Shown here piece after piece: positions 59,507 through 64,000 of a stretch of 64,000 nucleotides of DNA (position 1 is its first letter; each line of letters starts with the position of its first letter). Below the pieces are notes generated by a model. It was given only the letters and a program-made list of their open reading frames with translations, was not told the origin of the DNA and did no database searches. Source of the stretch: GCA-2699445 sp032127075 (GTDB lineage: Bacteria > Actinomycetota > Actinomycetes > S36-B12 > GCA-2699445); assembly GCA_032127075.1 (NCBI GenBank), contig JAQAZZ010000008.1, positions 20,314 through 84,313 on the forward strand. The letters run 5' to 3'. The position numbers and the translations under genes were made by a program.

Positions 59507-60383
59507 ATGGGAAACGAGCCGCCGCCGACTCCGCTGATCGAGGACCTCGCGCTGGTGTCCGATTGCCATATGGCAGCTCTGGTAAGCCGCGACCTGCAGG
59601 TCGTGTGGATGTGCAGCCCCCGATTCGACTCGCCATCGGTGTTCGGGAGTCTGCTCGATCCTGAGGCTGGGCACAGCGGCATCTCCGTTTCCGGAGTCGT
59701 CCACTCAGAGCGCCGCTATGTCGAAGACACCCTGGTGGTGCAGACGGGACCGGGGGATCTGGGAGATCCGCGGGGAGCCGCGCCGCTTCCTGCACTCTGA
59801 ACTCATGTGCTGGGTTGCGCTGGACCGCGCGCAGCGGATGACCGGCCTGCTCGAGCCGGACGACGGCGGGCGACGGTGGCGGACGGAGGCAGACGCCATC
59901 CGTGAGACTCTGCTGGCGGACGGCTGGAACAGCCGGGTCGGTGCCTTCACGCAGTACCTGGGCGGGGAAGAACTGGACGCCGCCGCACTGATGATCCCGC
60001 TGGTGGGTTTCCTGCCGCCCACTCACCCCAAAGTGCGCTCAACCATCGACGCCATCGAGCGGCAGTTGGTCGACGAGCGGGGGCTGGTGCGCCGCTACAT
60101 CCCGGACGAAGGTGTGGACGGTGTCGCCGGGGGAGAGGGGTCCTTCCTGATCTGCACCTTCTGGTTGTCGCAAGCACTTGCCGCGGCCGGGGAGGTGGAG
60201 CGCGCGAAACGCTATTTCGACCGCGCCTGCGGCTACGCCAACGACCTGGGGCTGTTGGCAGAGGAGGTGGACACCGGCACCGGCCGCCTGCTGGGCAACT
60301 TCCCGCAGGCCTTCAGCCACGTCGGTCTGGTGCACGCTGCTCGGGAGCTGGACCGCGCCCAGTCGGCCGCTGTGGCTGGCTGA
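59507..60383 (+). pseudogene. GH15 glucoamylase/trehalase-type gene, internal deletion remnant
   Basis: Two pieces of one glycoside hydrolase family 15 gene. From ATG 59507, the N-terminus MGNEPPPTPLIEDLALVSDCHMAALVSRDLQVVWMCSPRFDSPSVFGSLLD (GH15 start) runs to RRYVEDTLVVQT near 59745. The typical C-terminal part RGIWEIRGEPRRFLHSELMCWVALDRAQRMTGLLE continues in another frame from about 59750 to 60383. The middle of roughly 300 residues, with the catalytic acids, is missing, and the join shifts the frame (first frame ends at 59800). Codon use of both pieces is normal. It is a true deletion, or an assembly join. Confidence 0.85.
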
Positions 60384-60408
60384 GGCACCGATCGGGAATG
60401 CTAGAGGA

Positions 60409-61206
60409 GTGGACCCCAGCCCTGACCAGCGCCGCGCGGACTCCGATATCAACCGGGAACTGTGGCGCATCGTCAACGCGCAATACACCGATGGCCAGGC
60501 TGACGCGAAGTGGGCGGCGCAGGACATCGGTTGGGGCATCTTCGAAATACCGGAGCCGCAGGTCGATGTGCTCGGCGACGTGGCCGGCCTCGACGTCGTG
60601 GAACTCGGCTGCGGCACCGCCTACTTCTCCGCCTGGCTGGCGCAACGCGGCGCCCGCCCCGTCGGTGTGGATGTCAGCCCCGCCCAACTCGCCACGGCCC
60701 GCCGCTGTCAGCAGCGCCACGGGCTCCAGTTCCCGCTGGTGGAGGCGGACGCGACATCGGTCCCGCTGCCGGACTCGTCGTTCGACCTCGCGCTCAGCGA
60801 GTACGGGGCGAGCCTGTGGTGCGACCCCGACGGCTGGATCGGCGAGGCGGCGCGGCTGCTGCGCCCGGGAGGGCGGCTCATCTTCCTGACCAACAGTGTC
60901 CTGGTCACGATGTGTGTGCCGGCTGACGAAGGTGTGGCCACCAGGACACTGGCAAGAGGGCAGCGGGAGGTCCGACGCATCCATTGGTCCGACGGCGGCG
61001 TCGAATTCCATGCCGGCCACGGCGAGACGATCGCGGTCCTGCGCCGGCACGGGTTCGCGGTGGAGGCGCTGCAGGAGATGTACGCCCCCGCCGGTGCCGC
61101 CCGGCACAGCTACTATGAGATCGCCGACCCCCGGTGGGCCGATCGGTGGCCCGTGGAGGATCTGTGGGTCGCTCGCAAGCGGAACACGGTGGCCCTGCGT
61201 CCGTAG
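60409..61206 (+). CDS. SAM-dependent methyltransferase
   Basis: A 265-aa class I methyltransferase: motif I VVELGCGTAYFSAWLAQRGARPVGVDVSPAQLATA, then VEADATSVPLPDSSFDLALSEYGASLWCDPDGWIGEAARLLRPGGRLIFL. The substrate is unknown; the small-molecule UbiE-like type is most similar. The GTG at 60409 is used: it precedes the homologous RADSDINRELWR region and AATGCT lies six bases upstream. It follows the GH15 remnant by 25 bp and furA follows 100 bp later. Confidence 0.85.
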   Translation: MDPSPDQRRADSDINRELWRIVNAQYTDGQADAKWAAQDIGWGIFEIPEPQVDVLGDVAGLDVVELGCGTAYFSAWLAQRGARPVGVDVSPAQLATARRCQQRHGLQFPLVEADATSVPLPDSSFDLALSEYGASLWCDPDGWIGEAARLLRPGGRLIFLTNSVLVTMCVPADEGVATRTLARGQREVRRIHWSDGGVEFHAGHGETIAVLRRHGFAVEALQEMYAPAGAARHSYYEIADPRWADRWPVEDLWVARKRNTVALRP

Positions 61207-61266
61207 CCACCGCCGGTTGCCGTCGTTCGCGGCCATCCGCGAATCACGCGGCTTGCCGGAATCGCT

Positions 61267-61293
61267 CCAAGCCTTGATTCCATCAACACTTGG
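61267..61293. promoter_or_regulatory. Nested 27-bp dyad, probable Fur-family operator for furA-katG
   Basis: CCAAG (61267-61271) with CTTGG (61289-61293), and inside it TTGAT (61274-61278) with ATCAA (61282-61286), all centred on 61280. The inner arm covers the -35 hexamer TTGATT. Confidence 0.65.
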
Positions 61294-61301
61294 GATAGGC
61301 T
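61274..61301 (+). promoter_or_regulatory. Promoter of furA-katG
   Basis: TTGATT (61274-61279), 16-bp spacer, TAGGCT (61296-61301), eight bases before the furA GTG at 61310, so the leader is at most about 2 nt. Confidence 0.65.
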
Positions 61302-61309
61302 CAAGAGCC

Positions 61310-61791
61310 GTGACCAGCGATACCGCCGACCTGCTGCGTCAGCATGGTGTGCGGGTCACCGCCCAGCGGTTGGCTGTGCACCGGGCCGTTTCCCAGCAGC
61401 CCCACTCCACCGCCGACGGGGTGGCCGAAGCCGTCAGGGCCGACATAGGCGCCATCTCTCATCAAGCCGTCTACGACGCGCTTGCCGCGTTGGTGGACGC
61501 CGGCCTCATGCGGCGGATCCAGCCTGCCGGCTCCCCGGCGCGTTTCGAGGACAGGGTGCGCGACAACCATCACCACATGATCTGCCGCGGCTGCGGCCGC
61601 ATGGTCGATGTCGACTGCGCCGTCGGCTCCTCCCCCTGCCTCAGCGTCCTGGACGACCGGGGGTACGAGATCGAAGAGGCCGAAGTTGTCTACTGGGGCC
61701 GTTGCCCAGCCTGCCAGGACGTCCACGAACACCAACCGATCCAGCGATCACACAGCAACGACGCCGTTGCACCAGGAGGAGGAAACAACAG

Positions 61792-61795
<4 letters not shown>
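61310..61795 (+). CDS. furA: Fur family peroxide-type regulator FurA
   Basis: A 161-aa Fur-family repressor. The winged helix (about 10-80) has LRQHGVRVTAQRLAVHRAVSQQPHSTADGVAEAVRADIGAISHQAVYDALAALVDAGLMRRI. Metal and zinc sites: HHHMICRGCGRMVDVDC and the C-terminal CPAC. As in mycobacterial FurA and Streptomyces CatR, it lies directly upstream of katG with a 4-bp overlap and is expected to repress both until oxidised by peroxide. The GTG at 61310 is chosen from the promoter spacing and the homologous start. Confidence 0.93.
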
Positions 61796-63981
<2,186 letters not shown>

Positions 63982-64000
63982 GCCGCGCTTACACAAGGAG

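Overview
This 64 kb window is G+C-rich chromosomal DNA from an actinobacterium (Actinomycetota, class Actinomycetes). The evidence is a SufR-led SUF operon with an embedded Rieske protein, DUF3099, DUF2510, DUF4192 and DUF4916 proteins, a lexA / LysM / nrdR / nrdJ locus, a HrdB-type sigma factor with a Lys/Ala-rich N-terminus, a SAM-IV riboswitch before metY-metX, and many genes read from leaderless promoters (a TANNNT box, six bases, then the start codon). Order or genus cannot be set from this window. I see no rRNA, tRNA, CRISPR array, insertion sequence or prophage; almost everything is compact housekeeping chromosome.

Layout. 0-4 kb: end of ctaB, then on the minus strand a four-gene operon (ABC ATPase, ABC permease, tyrosine phosphatase-like protein, heme A synthase ctaA). 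4.2-10.6 kb: eight-gene SUF operon (sufR, sufB, sufD, Rieske ferredoxin, sufC, sufS, sufU, sufT-like), every junction overlapping by a few bases. 10.7-17.4 kb: DUF2510 protein, ABC-F ATPase, small HTH protein, enoyl-CoA hydratase-like protein, ABC exporter, SURF1, DUF3099. 17.4-25.9 kb: TldE/TldD pair, SixA phosphatase, serB, an unknown protein, ABC ATPase, NfeD, SPFH protein, SpoU methyltransferase. 25.9-32.0 kb: APC permease, DUF4916 Nudix-like protein, pta-ackA, orphan response regulator. 32.2-42.2 kb: miaB, a repeat coiled-coil protein, miaA, PIG-L deacetylase, GT4 glycosyltransferase, dapF, hflX, DinG-type helicase, lexA. 42.4-46.4 kb: SOS-controlled LysM protein, nrdR, nrdJ. 46.6-55.7 kb: two membrane proteins, a matrixin-like protease, DUF4192, SAM-IV riboswitch with metY-metX, HhH-GPD glycosylase, primary sigma factor. 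55.7-64 kb: HMA-CDF transporter, MarR with a membrane protein, second secreted metalloprotease, a GH15 glucosidase remnant, methyltransferase, furA-katG.

How they work together. ctaB, ctaA and SURF1 serve cytochrome oxidase maturation. The SUF operon supplies Fe-S clusters, used here by MiaB and probably by the DinG-type helicase. lexA, the LysM protein and nrdR-nrdJ tie the DNA-damage response to cell-wall control and dNTP supply. pta-ackA handles acetate and acetyl phosphate, and furA-katG peroxide stress. The most notable signals outside the genes are the fixed-spacing leaderless promoters, a CAAC-N6-GTTG SufR operator ending on the sufR start codon, a nested 27-bp dyad at furA, DnaA-box-like sites ahead of nrdR, and a GH15 gene that has lost its whole centre.
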